DNA from: Enterococcus sulfureus ATCC 49903
Lineage (GTDB): Bacteria > Bacillota > Bacilli > Lactobacillales > Enterococcaceae
Direction of reading: 5' to 3'
NCBI RefSeq assembly: GCF_000407605.1
Contig: NZ_ASWO01000005.1
Coordinates: 434,001 to 498,000 of the forward strand
Length of the DNA: 64,000 nt
A program made the translations under genes and the position numbers. Shown one piece after another: positions 48,725 to 58,720 of this stretch. Below the pieces are notes generated by a model that saw only the letters and a list, made by a program, of their open reading frames with translations, was not told the DNA's origin and made no database searches. How positions within the stretch are numbered: position 1 is the stretch's first letter; each line of letters opens with the position of its first letter.

Positions 48725-49114
48725 TCACTCCTTTACAGATAGATTCAATTGTAAATATTCCAGCAATCGACGACGTTCTGTTTTACGTAACCTGCCTTCC
48801 CAGGTCAATTGATGACTTTCAATGATCAAGTGTGCACCATCAAGGGTGATTTTTTCGATTGTTTCAAGCGGAATGACCGTTTTTTTCCAAAAACGTGCAT
48901 ACATGATCACAAGTTGACTTTCGGTAAGGATCATTTTTCTACGATAGCCTAAATAGCAAAAGAGTAACGAGATAGCTGTAACCAATAAGCTCGTAGGATA
49001 AGGTTTTGTATTTTCTAGTGCCATGATCCAACTGAAAAAAAAGAGAAATCCAGTAAGTGACCAATAAATTAAAGAAAAAGCAAGCTCAGGTTGCCAACGA
49101 AATTTTGTTTTCAT
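48725..49114 (-). CDS. EbsA-like membrane protein
   Basis: A 129-residue protein with two N-terminal membrane helices (LIYWSLTGFLFFFSWIMALE and LLVTAISLLFCYLGY) and a cytoplasmic PH-like domain (KMILTESQLVIMYARFWKKTVIPLETIEKITLDGAHLIIES). Length, topology and position next to an RNase H-like gene fit the EbsA family first named in Enterococcus faecalis, but the identification is by eye. Divergent from the RNase gene. Confidence 0.6.
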   Translation of the reverse strand: MKTKFRWQPELAFSLIYWSLTGFLFFFSWIMALENTKPYPTSLLVTAISLLFCYLGYRRKMILTESQLVIMYARFWKKTVIPLETIEKITLDGAHLIIESHQLTWEGRLRKTERRRLLEYLQLNLSVKE

Positions 49115-49182
49115 GGATAAATTCCTTTCAATCTTTTGCTTTTTTTCGTTATACTAGTGGTAATAAAAAATGAGGTGAGTTT

Positions 49183-49590
49183 ATGTTAACGATTCATGTC
49201 GATGCATCGACCAAAGGAAACCCTGGACCAAGTGGTGGCGGGTTTGTGCTATCAGGAGAAACACTGCATATCCAACAAGCTTTTGCGTTAAATGGAGATT
49301 TAACCAATCATCAAGCAGAGTTTGCCTCACTTTTATATACACTAGAGTATCTAATTGCGCACAATCTAACTGATAAAACGATTATGATTTATACCGACAG
49401 TAAGATTTTAGCGCAAACGATCGAAAAAGACTATGCTAAGAATTCAGAATATCAAAAATATTTACTAGAAATTAAAGAAAAATTACAAATGTTTCTATTG
49501 ATTTTTATCAATTGGATTCCTGAAGCGAAAAATAAAGGTGCCGACCATCTTGCTAGACAAGGCTTATCCAAAAGACTAAAACAAGTCTAG
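49183..49590 (+). CDS. RNase HI-like protein
   Basis: A 135-residue RNase H fold protein, probably degrading RNA in RNA:DNA hybrids. Active-site order is kept: Asp in IHVDASTKGNPGPSGGG, Glu in NHQAEFASLLYTLE, Asp in IYTDSKILA, and the last Asp with adjacent His in GADHLARQG. It is the short Firmicutes type (ribonuclease HI family) without an N-terminal hybrid-binding domain. Start ATG after GAGGTG. Confidence 0.88.
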   Translation: MLTIHVDASTKGNPGPSGGGFVLSGETLHIQQAFALNGDLTNHQAEFASLLYTLEYLIAHNLTDKTIMIYTDSKILAQTIEKDYAKNSEYQKYLLEIKEKLQMFLLIFINWIPEAKNKGADHLARQGLSKRLKQV

Positions 49591-49625
49591 AGTAAAACAC
49601 TAAAATCGTGTAACTCTAGACTTGT
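49581..49625. terminator. Terminator between the RNase H and cls genes
   Basis: ACAAGTCTAGAGT (49581-49593) pairs with ACTCTAGACTTGT (49613-49625) over 13 bp. On the minus strand it is followed by TTTTAG, so it serves cls at least. Confidence 0.8.
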
Positions 49626-49630
49626 TGGAT

Positions 49631-51097
49631 TTATAAAATTGGAGACAATAAGCGTGAAAAGTTTTGTTTAAATCGCAACCATCGAGATTGCTTTTTAATC
49701 ATTTCAGTAGTCAATAAAGTAGATTGCTCCATATCACGTTCAAAAATCGCAGCCAATTCCTCATTGACTTTATGGTTATATGCAAAAGCACTTACTTCAA
49801 AGTTCAATTCATAACTTCGAATATCTTGATTGGTCGTACCAAAACTAGAGATCGTATCGTCCATGATCATCGTTTTAGCATGGATAAATCCATTGTTATA
49901 GATATAGACTTTGACTCCACGTTTTTGAAGATAATTCGCATAATATTGCGTAGCACGATAGATAAATGGATGATCTGGCATGCAAGGAATCATCACACGA
50001 ACATCGATACCCGATTTTACAGCAATGACCAAAGCCGCAATCATTGGATCATCTGGAATCAAATAAGGCGACTGAATCCACACTCGCTTTTCAGCTCCAA
50101 GCAGCATTTTTATAAAGCCACCTTTTAGTACTTGTTCCTCACGATTTGGTCCATCACTGACGATTTGCAATGTCACATCACCGACTTCTTCAGGTTCTGG
50201 TAGTACAAAATAACGTCCTTCGTATTCCATTTCTTGTGCTTCATGTTTCACTGAAGCGTTCCAGTCTTTTAAAAAAACTTGTTGTAATCCAAACGACCCT
50301 GTTCCTAAAATACGTGCATGTGTATCTCGCCAATAGCCAAATTTTTTACTTTCACCGAGATATTGATCACCCACATTAAAACCACCAGTCCAACCAATCT
50401 TCCCATCAATGACTACGATTTTTCGATGTAAGTGATAATTTAATCGGGTTTTACGAATCAAATTGCGTGAAGTGATAAAGGCTAACACTTCACCACCAGC
50501 TTCTACCAAAGGATTAAAGAACTTAATGGATGTTTTTCCGCCCCATGGATCAAAAATCAAGCGAACTTCTACGCCCTCTTTTGCTTTTTTGACTAATTCA
50601 TCTAAAAAACGATTGCCGATTTTATCATTGAAAAAAGCGTAGTATTCTACATGGACAGAATCTTTAGCAGCACGTATATCTTCAAATAAATGCTCAAACT
50701 TTTCTTTTCCATCTGTAAAAAAGGTCACATCATTCCCCATTGATAGAGGTGATTCTTCTACATTATAAAAATAATTGCGTAATAAACGCGCTTCAGCATC
50801 TTTGATTTTGATTGGAAATTGTTGATTATGTGCTGTAATTTCTTCTTCAATAGTATGAATCCGCTTTTTATGTTTATCTTTCATCAAATAAATCGCTTCA
50901 CCATCGATACCGCGACCACAAAATGAATACAAAATAAATCCAATTACAGGTAAAAATACCAATGCCATCATCCATGCAAATACACTAGCGATCGAACGCG
51001 GTCGACGAAAAACAGTAATAAATGCACCGATCGTATTCAATACAATCAATGCGATAATTACGCTATATACCACGCTCATATCCATTTTTATACTCAT
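49631..51097 (-). CDS. cls: Cardiolipin synthase
   Basis: Condenses two phosphatidylglycerols to cardiolipin at the membrane. 488 residues: two N-terminal membrane helices (about 10-60, with the PLDNc-like FRRPRSIASVFAWMMALVFLPVIGFILY), then two phospholipase D HKD motifs, HLHRKIVVIDGKIGWTGG and FIHAKTMIMDDTISSFGTTN. Full length for the family. Monocistronic. Confidence 0.95.
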   Translation of the reverse strand: MSIKMDMSVVYSVIIALIVLNTIGAFITVFRRPRSIASVFAWMMALVFLPVIGFILYSFCGRGIDGEAIYLMKDKHKKRIHTIEEEITAHNQQFPIKIKDAEARLLRNYFYNVEESPLSMGNDVTFFTDGKEKFEHLFEDIRAAKDSVHVEYYAFFNDKIGNRFLDELVKKAKEGVEVRLIFDPWGGKTSIKFFNPLVEAGGEVLAFITSRNLIRKTRLNYHLHRKIVVIDGKIGWTGGFNVGDQYLGESKKFGYWRDTHARILGTGSFGLQQVFLKDWNASVKHEAQEMEYEGRYFVLPEPEEVGDVTLQIVSDGPNREEQVLKGGFIKMLLGAEKRVWIQSPYLIPDDPMIAALVIAVKSGIDVRVMIPCMPDHPFIYRATQYYANYLQKRGVKVYIYNNGFIHAKTMIMDDTISSFGTTNQDIRSYELNFEVSAFAYNHKVNEELAAIFERDMEQSTLLTTEMIKKQSRWLRFKQNFSRLLSPIL

Positions 51098-51175
51098 ATC
51101 TTTACCCCCATACCTACAAAATAGCCTATATTTCTTCTTAACTAGAGAAAAATAGATTTGCTAAGATTATAACAT

Positions 51176-51214
51176 AAAAAAATTCTATATCCTTCCAGAA
51201 AGAAGGATATAGAA
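51176..51214 (-). terminator. Terminator of alaS
   Basis: TTCTATATCCTTC and GAAGGATATAGAA form a 13-bp stem with a 5-nt loop, then seven T on the minus strand. Confidence 0.9.
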
Positions 51215-51232
51215 CAGAATCAAATAACAAAA

Positions 51233-53875
51233 CTACTGTTGTTCAATAAATGTTTCCGCTTGAGCGAGTGCGTCTTTGATTCCAGCAGGATTTTTCCCAC
51301 CAGCTTGTGCCATATCTGGACGACCACCACCGCCACCGCCAACTAAAGGAGCGATTGATTTGATAAGATCACCAGCTTTTAAACCTTTTTCGTTTGCAGT
51401 TTTTGACATCGCAACAAGCAAACTAACTTTTCCATCTGCAGCATTAGCTAATACCAATACATCAGAAGCAGCTTTTTGTTTCCATTGATCGGCTAATTGA
51501 CGCAACTGGTTCATATCTTTGACTGAAACTTCAGCTGTAATGACTGACATCTCATTGATTTCTTTTGTATCATTGAAGATATCACCAGCTTGTTGACTTG
51601 CTAATTTACTTGCTAATTGTTCATTTTCTTTTTGAACATCACGTAATTGTGCTTGTAGTTGTTCTACTTTGCTTACGACTTCTTTCGCTTGTGGTGTTTT
51701 CAATCGAGCCGCAATAGCTTTTACGCGTTCTTCTTCTTCACGGAATTGTTCATATGCTTCTGTACTTGTCACCGCTTCGATTCGGCGTACACCTGCACCG
51801 ATTCCAGATTCTGAAACGATTTTGAATAAACCGATCGATTCCGTATTCTCCACATGGTTTCCACCACATAATTCAATTGACCAATCCGATACATTGACCA
51901 CACGAACGTTTTGACCATATTTTTCGCCAAACAAGGCCATTGCGCCCATTGATTTCGCGGTTTCGATATCAGTTTCGACTGTCGTCACCGGAAGTGCTTC
52001 CCAGATTTTTTCATTGACCATACGTTCCATTTGAACCAATTCTTCTGGTGTCACTTGACCAAAATGCGTAAAGTCAAAGCGTAAGTGCTCTGGTGTCACT
52101 AATGATCCAGCTTGGTTTGCGTGATCGCCTAGTGTTTCTTTTAAGGCTTTATGCAATAAATGCGTTGCCGTATGGTTTTTTGTAATTTTACGATGACGTG
52201 CTTCATCGACTTCTAGTGTATACTGTTCGTCAATCGCTAATGGCATCACGACTTCGACTTTGTGTAAGAACTGACCATTTGGAGCTTTTTTTACATCTAA
52301 GACGTACGCAACGATATCGCCTTGCAGATTGTAGATCGTTCCTTTATCGGCGATTTGTCCACCCATCTCGGCGTAAAATGGTGTCGTATCAAAAATAAGT
52401 TGCGCGGTACCTTCTTTTACTGTATCGACTAATGCTTCTTCTTGGATGATCGCCACTAATTTTCCTTTTGCTGCAAGTGCATCGTATCCAACGTAAGTAC
52501 TTTCGACTTTAAGGTCTGTAAGTAAATTCGATTGAATACCCATTGATGTTTCCTTGCTACGGCCAGCACGTGCACGGTCGCGTTGTGCTTGCATTTCAAC
52601 TTCAAAGCCATCATGATCGACTTCTAGCCCAGCTTCTTGTGCGACTTCTTCTGTCAATTCTACTGGGAAGCCATACGTATCATATAATTTGAAGATATCT
52701 TTTCCGTCAAGTGTCGTACCATTTTGGGCTTTCACTTGGTCAATGACTTGGTTTAAAATGTCTAAGCCTTCATTAATCGTTTCGTGGAAACGTTCTTCTT
52801 CATTTTTAACTACTTTTTCAATAAAATCTTTTTGTGCTAAGACTTCAGGATAGTAACTTTCCATAATTGAACCCACTACTGGAACTAATTTGTATAAGAA
52901 AGCTTGTTCGATACCTAATTTTTTCCCGTGCATGACCGCACGACGTAATAAACGACGCAATACATAACCGCGGCCTTCATTTGAAGGTAACGCGCCATCA
53001 CCGATCGCAAAAGATAACGCACGGATATGGTCAGCGATAACTTTAAACGATACGTTCGTTACTGGACTATCGCCGTATTTTACATTGCTACCTAATTCTT
53101 CTACTGCATGGATAATTGGCATAAATAAGTCAGTTTCAAAGTTTGTGGGTGCATCTTGAATAATAGAAACTACGCGCTCTAGACCCATTCCCGTATCGAT
53201 GTTTTTATGTGGTAATGGTTCATACGTATCATCTGGTTTGTGGTTGAACTCAGAGAACACTAAGTTCCAGATTTCTAAGTAGCGTTCATTTTCGCCACCA
53301 GGATAATTTTCTGGATCGTCTTCTGCTAAATCATTGTAGGCTTCTCCACGGTCATAAAAAATCTCGCTATCTGGTCCACTTGGTCCGGCACCGATATCCC
53401 AAAAGTTATCTTCGATTTCAATGATATGTTCTTTTGTCAAGCCCACTTCTTCAGCCCAAATGCGTTTTGCTTCGGTATCTTTAGGATAAACCGTTACGTA
53501 TAATTTTTCTGGATCAAATCCTAACCATTTAGGATCAGTTAAAAATTCCCAAGCCCAGTGAATTGCTTCTGTTTTGAAATAATCCCCAATAGAAAAATTC
53601 CCTAACATTTCAAACATCGTATGGTGACGTGCTGTACGTCCTACATTTTCGATATCGTTTGTACGAATCGATTTTTGAGCGTTGGTAATCCGTGGGTTAT
53701 CTGGTACAACAGAACCATCAAAATATTTTTTCAGTGTTGCAACACCTGAATTGATCCATAATAAAGTTGGGTCGTTTACTGGAACAAGTGAAGCACTTGG
53801 TTCAATCGTATGTCCTTTTGATTGGAAGAAGTCTAAAAATAATTGGCGGACTTCTGCACTAGTAAGTTGTTTCAT
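51233..53875 (-). CDS. alaS: Alanyl-tRNA synthetase
   Basis: 880-residue class II aminoacyl-tRNA synthetase with all modules: catalytic domain (1-about 250, with [20 protein letters not shown]), tRNA-recognition domain, editing domain with zinc-binding [11 protein letters not shown] and [11 protein letters not shown], and the C-terminal DHHA1 domain ending in [15 protein letters not shown]. The length is normal. It is expressed from a T-box-controlled promoter specific for Ala. Confidence 0.98.
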   Translation of the reverse strand: MKQLTSAEVRQLFLDFFQSKGHTIEPSASLVPVNDPTLLWINSGVATLKKYFDGSVVPDNPRITNAQKSIRTNDIENVGRTARHHTMFEMLGNFSIGDYFKTEAIHWAWEFLTDPKWLGFDPEKLYVTVYPKDTEAKRIWAEEVGLTKEHIIEIEDNFWDIGAGPSGPDSEIFYDRGEAYNDLAEDDPENYPGGENERYLEIWNLVFSEFNHKPDDTYEPLPHKNIDTGMGLERVVSIIQDAPTNFETDLFMPIIHAVEELGSNVKYGDSPVTNVSFKVIADHIRALSFAIGDGALPSNEGRGYVLRRLLRRAVMHGKKLGIEQAFLYKLVPVVGSIMESYYPEVLAQKDFIEKVVKNEEERFHETINEGLDILNQVIDQVKAQNGTTLDGKDIFKLYDTYGFPVELTEEVAQEAGLEVDHDGFEVEMQAQRDRARAGRSKETSMGIQSNLLTDLKVESTYVGYDALAAKGKLVAIIQEEALVDTVKEGTAQLIFDTTPFYAEMGGQIADKGTIYNLQGDIVAYVLDVKKAPNGQFLHKVEVVMPLAIDEQYTLEVDEARHRKITKNHTATHLLHKALKETLGDHANQAGSLVTPEHLRFDFTHFGQVTPEELVQMERMVNEKIWEALPVTTVETDIETAKSMGAMALFGEKYGQNVRVVNVSDWSIELCGGNHVENTESIGLFKIVSESGIGAGVRRIEAVTSTEAYEQFREEEERVKAIAARLKTPQAKEVVSKVEQLQAQLRDVQKENEQLASKLASQQAGDIFNDTKEINEMSVITAEVSVKDMNQLRQLADQWKQKAASDVLVLANAADGKVSLLVAMSKTANEKGLKAGDLIKSIAPLVGGGGGGRPDMAQAGGKNPAGIKDALAQAETFIEQQ

Positions 53876-53902
53876 CTTCTATTCCTACTTTCTTTTTCAA
53901 AT

Positions 53903-54113
53903 AAAAAAACACCCTTGCAGACAAGGACGTCTACACGCGGTACCACCTTGTTTGCAATGATGTTGATCATTACCTCTTCATTCTTCTTAACGCGAAGTCA
54001 CGTCGGTTTTTCAACCGATTGGACAAAGGGAGCCATCTTAAGATCCGTCTGTTTCCGTTTCAGCCTAGCGAAAACTCTCTGTAAAACGCATTGCCTTTGA
54101 TGTTATCCTTTAC
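53903..54113 (-). promoter_or_regulatory. T-box leader (Ala) of alaS
   Basis: The minus strand carries the T-box sequence AAGGTGGTACCGCG (53936-53949), followed by a terminator (CGTCCTTG with CAAGGGTG and seven T, 53903-53931). A GCT triplet in ATGGCTCCC (54031-54033), at the right place in Stem I, is the likely Ala specifier. Uncharged tRNA-Ala would stabilise the antiterminator. Confidence 0.92.
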
Positions 54114-54119
54114 GTTTGA

Positions 54120-54148
54120 AGTATAGCGAAGAGTCTATAAAAAGTCAA
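54120..54148 (-). promoter_or_regulatory. Promoter of alaS
   Basis: TTGACT (54143-54148), 17-nt spacer, TATACT (54120-54125). Confidence 0.85.
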
Positions 54149-54211
54149 TTTTTTCTCAAGTAAATCACGAAAAAAATAGTGTCTTTTTTTATTTTATACA
54201 TATAGTCTAAA

Positions 54212-54475
54212 TTATTTTTTTATTAAAGAAAGCATAACCCGAAATAATCGGTAGAGCCCCCATATTAAAACAGAAGCAACTATAATTTCAAATACTCTAA
54301 ACATAACACGTAAATCATAAGCAAAGCGTAAAAATAGTATCCAAAGAAGAACAAAAAGAACTGTTTTTTGTAGTCCTGTTAATTTCCGATGAAGTATATA
54401 TGCCAAAAAGTCTTCATTATCTACATGCTGAGTTTGATATTCTTTATATATTTTCTTTATATATTTTTTTGTAAT
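54212..54475 (-). CDS. Small membrane protein, probable non-ATG start
   Basis: The frame encodes about 87 residues: a basic N-terminus (TKKYIKKIYKEYQTQHVDN) and two hydrophobic helices (LQKTVLFVLLWILFLRFAYD and VFEIIVASVLIWGLYRLFRV). No ATG or GTG lies in the N-terminal part. The best start is the ATT at 54473-54475, 7 nt after GAGAGG in a purine-rich run; a TTG at 54404-54406 would give 64 residues but has no ribosome site. It follows the GNAT gene by 18 nt. Function unknown. ATT starts are rare, so the start is uncertain. Confidence 0.5.
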   Translation of the reverse strand: MTKKYIKKIYKEYQTQHVDNEDFLAYILHRKLTGLQKTVLFVLLWILFLRFAYDLRVMFRVFEIIVASVLIWGLYRLFRVMLSLIKK

Positions 54476-54493
54476 GATCCCCCCTCTCTTCAG

Positions 54494-54997
54494 TTAAGTA
54501 TTTGATAAAAATACATCAAAGCGATAGGCTTCATCGATTACTGTATAGGTATCAAATGTACTTGTACGTGTTTGTTCTAATATGCCTCCAAGATGTTGGT
54601 AAAATGCTACAGCAGGATAATTTTTTTGCATGACCCAGATTCTGACTTGTCCGATACGTAACGTTTCAAAATAAGTCATGGCTGTTTGAAATAATAATTT
54701 CCCGATTCCTTTGCCTTTAGCTTCTTTTGCGACATATAGTGCATAGATCTCTCCAATATGTCGCTCTTGTTTAATCGCGATGAATCCCAATAATAGTTGG
54801 TTATGATCACGATAGAGATAAATGTTCGGCGATGTGTGGGCGTCTGCTAAAAAAAGCTGCCATTTGGTCTGGATCTCTTTAGTCGATAAAGACTGTAAGT
54901 AGTCTTCTGGAACTAGTTCCTTATAGGTGTTTTGCCAAGATGATTTATATAGCGTGGCAATATCTTGTATATCTTTTGTTGTAGCGAGTGTAATCAT
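54494..54997 (-). CDS. GNAT family N-acetyltransferase
   Basis: 167 residues. Acetyl-CoA-binding motif A reads YALYVAKEAKGKGIGKLLFQTAM, preceded by GEI, and motif B reads IWVMQKNYPAVAFYQHLGG. N-terminal ITLATTKDIQDIATLYKSSWQNTYKELVPEDYL matches the typical start of this group. Substrate unknown. Overlaps the racemase-like gene by 4 nt, so the two are coupled. Confidence 0.88.
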   Translation of the reverse strand: MITLATTKDIQDIATLYKSSWQNTYKELVPEDYLQSLSTKEIQTKWQLFLADAHTSPNIYLYRDHNQLLLGFIAIKQERHIGEIYALYVAKEAKGKGIGKLLFQTAMTYFETLRIGQVRIWVMQKNYPAVAFYQHLGGILEQTRTSTFDTYTVIDEAYRFDVFLSNT

Positions 54998-55665
54998 CTC
55001 CTCTCTCCTTTCTCTCCTTTAAAAGACAACGTACGTATTTTTTCGAGTAAATAGTCGTCTGGATTTATGCATAAAAGTGTGGTGTTTGCTTGATAAACTG
55101 ATAAAAAATAAGGAAAATGTGTACAGCCAATCAGGATGCATTCGACATCAACTTGTTCAAAAAAATCAATCGATGCAAGCAGTCCAGTATAATGAAGGAT
55201 CCACTCAGGAGATTTTTTGGCTTCTACTGCCTCTACCCAATCTAGATTTGTCATACTATAGACCGTAGCGTTTGGATTATGTTGAATGATTTCTTTTTCG
55301 ATTCCCGCAGCACCTTGTGCGTTAGCAGCTAGAATCCCAATTTTTCGATTCTTTAATTTTTGGTAAGCCGCAAATGGTGTAATGATCGGAAGCTGCACTT
55401 CTTTTTCAAGACGAGCAAACGAAAGACTAGCACTTAACGAATTACAATAGACGACCACTGCTTGACAACCTTCTTCTTTTGCTTGAAAAAGGAGGTTCAA
55501 TATGGTGTTTTGTTTCACCTCTAAAGAAGACGTTTGGAATCTGGTTTGCTCTTGTGGAGAATGAGAAACTGGAAATGCACTTGTTTGACAAGACAATTGT
55601 GTTTCGAATAAATGACATCCCATCATGGTATCAATTTTTGTTCCGCCAAGTATGGCTAGTTTCAT
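54994..55665 (-). CDS. Aspartate/glutamate racemase family protein
   Basis: 223 residues, cofactor-independent racemase fold. Two active-site Cys are seen in the expected places: VVVYCNSLSASLSF and CILIGCTHFPYFL. Start LAILGGTKIDTMMG. It may racemise an amino acid or do related chemistry; glutamate racemase MurI is usually longer (about 265) and has different flanks, so I do not call it murI. First of a unit with the GNAT and small membrane protein genes. Confidence 0.8.
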   Translation of the reverse strand: MKLAILGGTKIDTMMGCHLFETQLSCQTSAFPVSHSPQEQTRFQTSSLEVKQNTILNLLFQAKEEGCQAVVVYCNSLSASLSFARLEKEVQLPIITPFAAYQKLKNRKIGILAANAQGAAGIEKEIIQHNPNATVYSMTNLDWVEAVEAKKSPEWILHYTGLLASIDFFEQVDVECILIGCTHFPYFLSVYQANTTLLCINPDDYLLEKIRTLSFKGEKGERR

Positions 55666-55761
55666 ATCAATATTCCTTTCTTTATCCTAACTTTTCTAGT
55701 ACTTTATATAGTATAGTAGAATAAAAAAAGTTACAAATCAAAATAAAGGAGTATATAGGAG

Positions 55762-56118
55762 ATGCTTTATACGAGAAAAAATTTAAATCAACTTACCCAA
55801 GAATTTCCTCTACCTGAATACGTTCGTTGTATCGCGACGTCTCAAAGTTTTGCTAGTCCTAGTAGCCATGTTGTGATTTTACTTAATGATACACAACTTG
55901 TTTTGGTTTTTTTAAATTTTTTTCAAACCCGTGTAATTGCAACAAAAATCTATCCGCGGACTACGCTTTCAAATAATCAGTTTCGTTCATTCGGGATTCA
56001 GGTAAAATGGACAGTAACGTGTGACAAAACTTCCTATCGATTTTTAATTCCTAAAACAATCCTTACTTTAGGAAAAGAACAAGATGCTGGATTAACTCAG
56101 TTGATGAAACTTAAATAA
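55762..56118 (+). CDS. Protein of unknown function
   Basis: 118 residues, no signal peptide. The middle is hydrophobic-beta (HVVILLNDTQLVLVFLNFFQTRVIATKIYPR), which could form a small PH-like beta fold. It starts at an ATG directly after a doubled ribosome site (AAGGAG and AGGAG). No family is recognised. Confidence 0.65.
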   Translation: MLYTRKNLNQLTQEFPLPEYVRCIATSQSFASPSSHVVILLNDTQLVLVFLNFFQTRVIATKIYPRTTLSNNQFRSFGIQVKWTVTCDKTSYRFLIPKTILTLGKEQDAGLTQLMKLK

Positions 56119-56252
56119 ATTAACTAACGTTATTTTATTTAAAGTGTTTCAAAAATAAACCTTGTTGTTTAAATAGTTACAGGCATTTCATTTTCTATTT
56201 ATAACAAATCCATGTTATCTTAATAGTAGTTAGAGATTTTCTCTATTAGGGG

Positions 56253-56282
56253 CCATTCATAATACGCGTTTCAGATGAATGG
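56253..56282 (+). repeat. Inverted repeat in the leader of the membrane protein gene
   Basis: CCATTCAT (56253-56260) and ATGAATGG (56275-56282) form an 8-bp stem with a 14-nt loop, ending 10 nt before the ribosome site. No T-run follows. Role unknown, perhaps mRNA stability. Confidence 0.5.
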
Positions 56283-56307
56283 ATTAATTTATTGGAGGGT
56301 GATAGAA

Positions 56308-57333
56308 ATGGAACACAAAAGAAACGAATACTTTACACCAAATGAGGCGGGAATCAACATTTCGTGGGGATCCGTCGTTGCAGGAGTCATTTCATTTTTT
56401 GCTATTTTTATGACATTTGGCTTGATCGGCTCAGCTATTGGTTTTGGTGCAGTCGATCCTACAGCAAAAGATCCATTTGACGGTGTAGGAACAGGTTTAC
56501 TGATTTGGACGATCGTGACACTAGTTGTCTCTTTAGGTCTTGCTGGATTTATTTCCGGAGTAGCGGCTCGAAAAGTCGGTTGGATGCATGGATTTTTAAC
56601 TTGGGCTACAAGTATGATGGTTGTGACACTAATCGTGAGCTTTACTGCCATCACTACACTATCAGCAGTAGGTTCTCTACTTGGAAACGTTACGTCTACC
56701 GTAACAGATGGTGCTAGTAGTGTCGCTTCAGCAACAGGTGATGCAATTTCAAAAAGTTTTGACACTGTAACTAAAGAAGTTGGATCAGTGAATACAGATG
56801 ACTTACAAGCAAATGTAACAAAGTACTTACAAGATACTGACGTTGCGGAATTACAACCAGATTATTTAAAAAATCAATTAAGCGAAGCGACAGATGAAAT
56901 TACAAATGCAGGAAAAGAAATCGTAAAAAATCCAGACGATGCCGATAAAATTATCGATACAACTGCAGATTCATTACAAGAAAAAGCGAAAAAAATCGGG
57001 GATTCTGTTGACCGTGATGCAATCGCAAATGCTGTTTCAAAAAACACTGAGCTTTCTGAAGAAGAAGCACAACAAGCTACAGATACCATTTACAATCAAT
57101 TACAAACAGCCTCTTCCGAAGCACAAAAACAACTCGATATGGCTCGTGAAAATGTAGATCAATTAAAATCAGAAATCAAAGATACTGTTGAAGAAGCAAA
57201 ACAAACTGCAGACGACGTATCAGATACAACAGCTAAAGCATCAATTTGGGGCTTTGTAGCGATGATCTTAGGTTTAATCATCACTTCAATTGCTGGGATG
57301 TTTGGTGCATCATTAGCTCGTCCTAGAGATTAA
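56308..57333 (+). CDS. Membrane protein with helical extracytoplasmic or cytoplasmic repeat region
   Basis: 341 residues. Three hydrophobic helices at the N-terminus (about 18-115: VVAGVISFFAIFMTFGLIGSAIGF, LLIWTIVTLVVSLGLAGFISG, MVVTLIVSFTAITTLSAVGSLL), a long charged helical region (about 130-305) rich in Asp, Gln, Lys and Thr, like apolipoprotein or LEA-type helices, and a last helix (WGFVAMILGLIITSIAGMFGASLA). Start set at the ATG 7 nt after GGAGGG; the frame runs 11 codons further upstream. Function unknown; a stress or envelope role is possible from the composition only. Confidence 0.75.
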   Translation: MEHKRNEYFTPNEAGINISWGSVVAGVISFFAIFMTFGLIGSAIGFGAVDPTAKDPFDGVGTGLLIWTIVTLVVSLGLAGFISGVAARKVGWMHGFLTWATSMMVVTLIVSFTAITTLSAVGSLLGNVTSTVTDGASSVASATGDAISKSFDTVTKEVGSVNTDDLQANVTKYLQDTDVAELQPDYLKNQLSEATDEITNAGKEIVKNPDDADKIIDTTADSLQEKAKKIGDSVDRDAIANAVSKNTELSEEEAQQATDTIYNQLQTASSEAQKQLDMARENVDQLKSEIKDTVEEAKQTADDVSDTTAKASIWGFVAMILGLIITSIAGMFGASLARPRD

Positions 57334-57354
57334 TGTAAGCTAAACCAATCAAAT

Positions 57355-57390
57355 AAAAAAAGAGCTACTCTTTTGGGTAGCTCTTTTTTT
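57355..57390 (+). terminator. Terminator of the membrane protein gene
   Basis: AAAAAAAGAGCTAC and GTAGCTCTTTTTTT form a 14-bp stem with an 8-nt loop. Confidence 0.92.
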
Positions 57391-57481
57391 ATTTCGCTTT
57401 CTTCCCTTCTTCCCTTCTTCCTTTTACTATTTTAAGCCTTTTCATGATAGACTAGATGTAACTATAACGAAGGAGGAAGTT

Positions 57482-58003
57482 ATGCTTTATAAAAAAGGTA
57501 TTTTTATCAGTTTATTTTTTATTGTGTTAATCATTCTTGGTCTTTTTTATACCTTAAGACATCACGAAGACCAAAAAGCGACGATATCCTATCAAGATGG
57601 GCACTACTATGTGACACCCTCTCTTAACGAAACAGTAAAGATCCATGCAAATAACTTAATTTCTCATGAGCAACAAGATGAAGTATTAACAAAATCATTC
57701 AATTTACCAAAAGAGACTACGTTGATTACAACTTTTTCGGCAAAAGAAAAAGAATTTTTGATTGAGTTAACTGCAACCAGTGATTCAAATTTCAAGCAAA
57801 CAACGAAGATCCCTAGTACGAAACGATATAATGCGTATATCCCCTACTCTGTAATCAAAGATGGAAATACTGGTCTATTTGTTGGAACCGATGATCCTAG
57901 CATTTTGAAACAGATTAAAGAACAGCCTGATCAGCTTGATCAGTTTTTTACAGATGATATCATTTTATTGGAACAATCGATTTTATTCGAAAAAAATAAA
58001 TAA
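57482..58003 (+). CDS. Membrane-anchored protein of unknown function
   Basis: 173 residues. An N-terminal basic start and one membrane helix (KGIFISLFFIVLIILGLFYTL) anchor an extracytoplasmic polar domain with beta-rich pattern (ATISYQDGHYYVTPSLNETV). No Cys for lipidation. AGGAGG precedes the ATG. It is 27 nt before nanE and probably co-transcribed. Confidence 0.65.
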   Translation: MLYKKGIFISLFFIVLIILGLFYTLRHHEDQKATISYQDGHYYVTPSLNETVKIHANNLISHEQQDEVLTKSFNLPKETTLITTFSAKEKEFLIELTATSDSNFKQTTKIPSTKRYNAYIPYSVIKDGNTGLFVGTDDPSILKQIKEQPDQLDQFFTDDIILLEQSILFEKNK

Positions 58004-58030
58004 GTCGTTTAATTTAGGAGTGTATGTTAA

Positions 58031-58720
58031 ATGGATAAAGATCAGTTTTTATCTCAAATCAAACAAGGTTTGATTGTCTCTTGTCAAGCTTTACCCGGAG
58101 AAGTTTTTTATACAGAAGAAAAAAGCTTGATGCCTTATTTTGCAAAAGCAGCAGAAAAAGCTGGTGCAGTGGGAATTCGAGCCAATTCTGTTCGCGATAT
58201 TTTAGCTATCAAAGCCCAAGTAAATTTACCGATTATTGGGATCATTAAACGAGATTATCCACCTGAAGCACCTTTCATTACGGCGACGATGAAGGAAGTA
58301 GACGAATTGGTTGCAACTAAAGTAGAAGTCATCGCTTTGGATTGTACACTACGCCCTCGTCATGATGGACAAACGATAAATTCATTTATCAGACAAATTA
58401 AAACTCGGTATCCTGATCAGTTGTTAATGGCAGATATTTCGACTTTAGAAGAAGGGATAAACGCCTTTCAAGCTGGTGTTGATTTTATTGGCACGACGCT
58501 AAGTGGCTATACAAAGTACAGTCCAAAACAAGAACAACCAGACATTCACTTGATTACGGCATTATTGGATCAAGGAATTCCTGTCATTGCAGAAGGCCGT
58601 ATTCATACACCCGAGAAAGCTAAAGAAATTCAAAAATTAGGTGTTGCTGGTATTGTAGTTGGCGGAGCCATTACTCGTCCTCAAGAGATTGCAGAACGAT
58701 TTATCCAAGCACTAAATTAA
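58031..58720 (+). CDS. nanE: N-acetylmannosamine-6-phosphate 2-epimerase
   Basis: Converts ManNAc-6-P to GlcNAc-6-P, the last specific step of sialic acid use. 229-residue TIM barrel: [59 protein letters not shown] and [13 protein letters not shown] motifs are all present. No nanA, nanK or sialic acid transporter gene is near, so it may serve in amino-sugar salvage or depend on genes elsewhere. A strong terminator follows immediately. Confidence 0.94.
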   Translation: MDKDQFLSQIKQGLIVSCQALPGEVFYTEEKSLMPYFAKAAEKAGAVGIRANSVRDILAIKAQVNLPIIGIIKRDYPPEAPFITATMKEVDELVATKVEVIALDCTLRPRHDGQTINSFIRQIKTRYPDQLLMADISTLEEGINAFQAGVDFIGTTLSGYTKYSPKQEQPDIHLITALLDQGIPVIAEGRIHTPEKAKEIQKLGVAGIVVGGAITRPQEIAERFIQALN

